DNA of 6,588 bases, taken from assembly GCA_965369635.1 (NCBI GenBank), contig CBDURC010000173.1, forward strand, positions 1 through 6,588. The letters run 5' to 3'. Below, piece by piece: positions 5,290 through 6,588 of this stretch. The DNA is from UBA3071 sp965369635. Lineage in GTDB: Bacteria > Chloroflexota > Anaerolineae > UBA3071. The position numbers and the translations under genes were made by a program. Every line of letters begins with the position of its first letter. Position 1 is the stretch's first letter. Below the pieces are notes generated by a model, which searched no databases, had not been told where the DNA came from, and saw only the letters and a list, made by a program, of their open reading frames with translations.

Positions 5290-6504
5290 ATGCACATCGG
5301 CGTACTGACACATAACTACCCCCGCTTCCGGGGCGATTTCTCGGGCACCTTCGTGGAGGCACTGAGCGAAGAGTTGGTCACCCAGGGCCAACGGGTGACG
5401 GTGCTCGCTCCCTGGGACCCTGCCTACGCGCGGCATCCAGACGATCACGGCGTGCACCTGAAGCTGTACCGCTACGCGCCGCTGGCGTCATGGCACCGCT
5501 TGGGCTACATGCGCACCATGCAGGCGGACGTGGCCATGCGGAGCGAGACCTACTGGCTGGCCCCGCTGCTCTTCGGGTGTGGCTGGCAGGCCATTGACCG
5601 CTGGGCCCGCCGCGCCCGCCCCGACGTGCTGCACGCCCATTGGGCGCTCCCGAATGGCTTCCTCGGCGCGTTGGTGAGCCGCCGGCTGGACATCCCGCTG
5701 GTCGTCTCCATCCCCGGTTCCGATGCGTTGGTGGCCGGCCAGAACCCCCTCTTCCGCTGGATGACCCGTTTCGCCTTCGACCAGGCGGGGCTGATCACCG
5801 CCAATAGCCACTCCTTGCGCGACTTGGCCGCGCAGCGGCTGGGCGCCGACCCCGCCAAGTTCGACCTCATCATCTACGGCGTAGACCCCAAAATGCTGCA
5901 ACCTTCGGACGTGGGTGTGGCGGAACTGCGCCAGCGGCTGCACATCCCACCACAAGCCGTCATCTTCCTCGCCGTGGGCCGTATGGTGTACAAAAAAGGC
6001 TTCAACGTCCTGCTCAAGGCGATCTCCATGCTCGGAGCGTCCAACACGCACATCGTGCTGATCGGCGAAGGAGACCTGTGGGAGAAATGGCAGGCGCTGG
6101 GGCTGAAGCTGGGCATTGACGAGCGTTTGCACTGGGTGGGCAATGTGCCCCGCGACGAAATCGCCATCTACTACAACCTGGCCGATGTGCTGGTGATGCC
6201 CTCGGTCACTCGGCCTGCAACGGGGCTCAGCGTCTGTGTGCTGGACGCCATGGCCTGCGGCAAGCCCATCATCGGTTCGGACGCGGCAGGCAATCCGTTG
6301 GTGGTGCGCACTGGCGTCAACGGCTTCATCGTGCCGGAGGGACACGCCGCAGCGCTGGCGGCTGCGCTGGCGCTACTGACATCGGACCCCGAACGGCGGC
6401 AGCGCATGGGCCATGCCAGCCGGCGTCTCATCGAAACCGAATTCGGCTGGCCGCATCTGGCGCGGCGCTACATCGAGCACTTCGAGAGGTTGGTGCATCG
6501 GTAG
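5290..6504 (+). CDS. GT4-family glycosyltransferase with an altered EX7E motif
   Basis: This 404-residue protein is a GT-B fold, retaining glycosyltransferase of family GT4, a cytoplasmic or membrane-associated enzyme that moves a sugar from a nucleotide-sugar donor to a growing glycan. The ATG at 5290 gives MHIGVLTHNYPRFRGDFSGT, a normal family beginning; GAGGA at 5274-5278 is a weak ribosome binding site. A frame start at 5221 would add 23 basic residues unlike the family. Further N-terminal hallmarks are HAHWALPNGFLGALV and SIPGSDAL. The C-terminal half has GRMVYKKG (230-237, with the expected R231 and K236), VLIGEGDLW, and PSVTRPATGLSVCVLDAMACG. In that last motif the two glutamates expected eight apart are T311 and D319. 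The usual GNPLVV and GVNGFIVPEG segments follow. It lies 123 bp after the GH99-like gene and may share its pathway, probably surface polysaccharide; donor and acceptor are unknown. Confidence 0.9.
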   Translation: MHIGVLTHNYPRFRGDFSGTFVEALSEELVTQGQRVTVLAPWDPAYARHPDDHGVHLKLYRYAPLASWHRLGYMRTMQADVAMRSETYWLAPLLFGCGWQAIDRWARRARPDVLHAHWALPNGFLGALVSRRLDIPLVVSIPGSDALVAGQNPLFRWMTRFAFDQAGLITANSHSLRDLAAQRLGADPAKFDLIIYGVDPKMLQPSDVGVAELRQRLHIPPQAVIFLAVGRMVYKKGFNVLLKAISMLGASNTHIVLIGEGDLWEKWQALGLKLGIDERLHWVGNVPRDEIAIYYNLADVLVMPSVTRPATGLSVCVLDAMACGKPIIGSDAAGNPLVVRTGVNGFIVPEGHAAALAAALALLTSDPERRQRMGHASRRLIETEFGWPHLARRYIEHFERLVHR

Positions 6505-6576
6505 ATTGGTAGATTTGTACATTGCTTGCCGGCCTCCACACACGTCCACCAGTCTACCGGTTTCCCAATCTACCAG
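6500..6576. repeat. 8-nt-period repeat spacer with a 10-bp inverted repeat, after the glycosyltransferase gene
   Basis: On the plus strand 6500-6523 is three units: GGTAGATT, GGTAGATT and TGTACATT. On the minus strand, reading down from 6574, units are GGTAGATT, GGGAAACC, GGTAGACT and GGTGGACG. GGTAGATTGG (6500-6509) and CCAATCTACC (6565-6574) are exact inverted repeats that could fold into a long-loop hairpin at the end of the gene. The first unit overlaps the stop codon of the glycosyltransferase. Confidence 0.6.
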
Positions 6577-6588
6577 CACCCCGACTTG

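Noticed and set aside
5488..6345. 285-residue minus-strand frame under the glycosyltransferase
   Set aside because: It is antisense to a clear GT4 gene and contains no motif of its own.
6500..6588. CRISPR array suspected from short repeats
   Set aside because: Units are 7-8 nt with no unique spacers and no cas genes in the window.

Overview
The window reads as a GC-rich bacterial chromosome segment with six protein genes, all on the + strand. The best guess for the source is a member of the Chloroflexota (Anaerolineae-like). The reasons are a long Thr/Pro-rich linker behind a signal anchor, a GH99-like secreted protein next to a GT4 glycosyltransferase, and intergenic spacers built of short-period GGTNGAYT-type repeats. 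The assignment is inferred from style, not from a marker gene.

Layout: (1) 3-1898 is the 3' part of a molybdenum hydroxylase large subunit (xanthine dehydrogenase/aldehyde oxidase/CO dehydrogenase family), cut by the window edge. (2) 1899-2084 holds three hairpins, the last a good intrinsic terminator, followed by a near-consensus promoter and a strong ribosome binding site. (3) 2085-2928 is a type II toxin-antitoxin pair: a DUF2281-like antitoxin and a PIN-domain toxin, whose reading frames overlap by an unusual 122 nt. (4) 3005-3370 is a small integral membrane protein with a strong ribosome binding site and a downstream terminator-like hairpin. (5) 3371-3786 is a 416-bp gene-free spacer rich in inverted and direct repeats, including a dyad with LacI-family-like half-sites and a tandem 10-bp repeat. 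(6) 3787-5166 is a membrane-anchored, extracellular GH99-like glycosidase. (7) 5290-6504 is a GT4 glycosyltransferase. (8) 6500-6588 is repeat-rich spacer.

The genes look like four functional blocks: oxidative metabolism, toxin-antitoxin, unknown membrane protein, and glycan processing. The GH99-like protein and the GT4 enzyme are the one pair with a plausible shared role, in surface polysaccharide assembly or trimming. I found no CRISPR array, transposase, tRNA or rRNA. The features most worth following are the toxin-antitoxin overlap, the recurring 8-nt-period spacer repeats, the structured spacer before the glycosidase, and a GT4 enzyme lacking the usual EX7E glutamates. None of these proves a new system.
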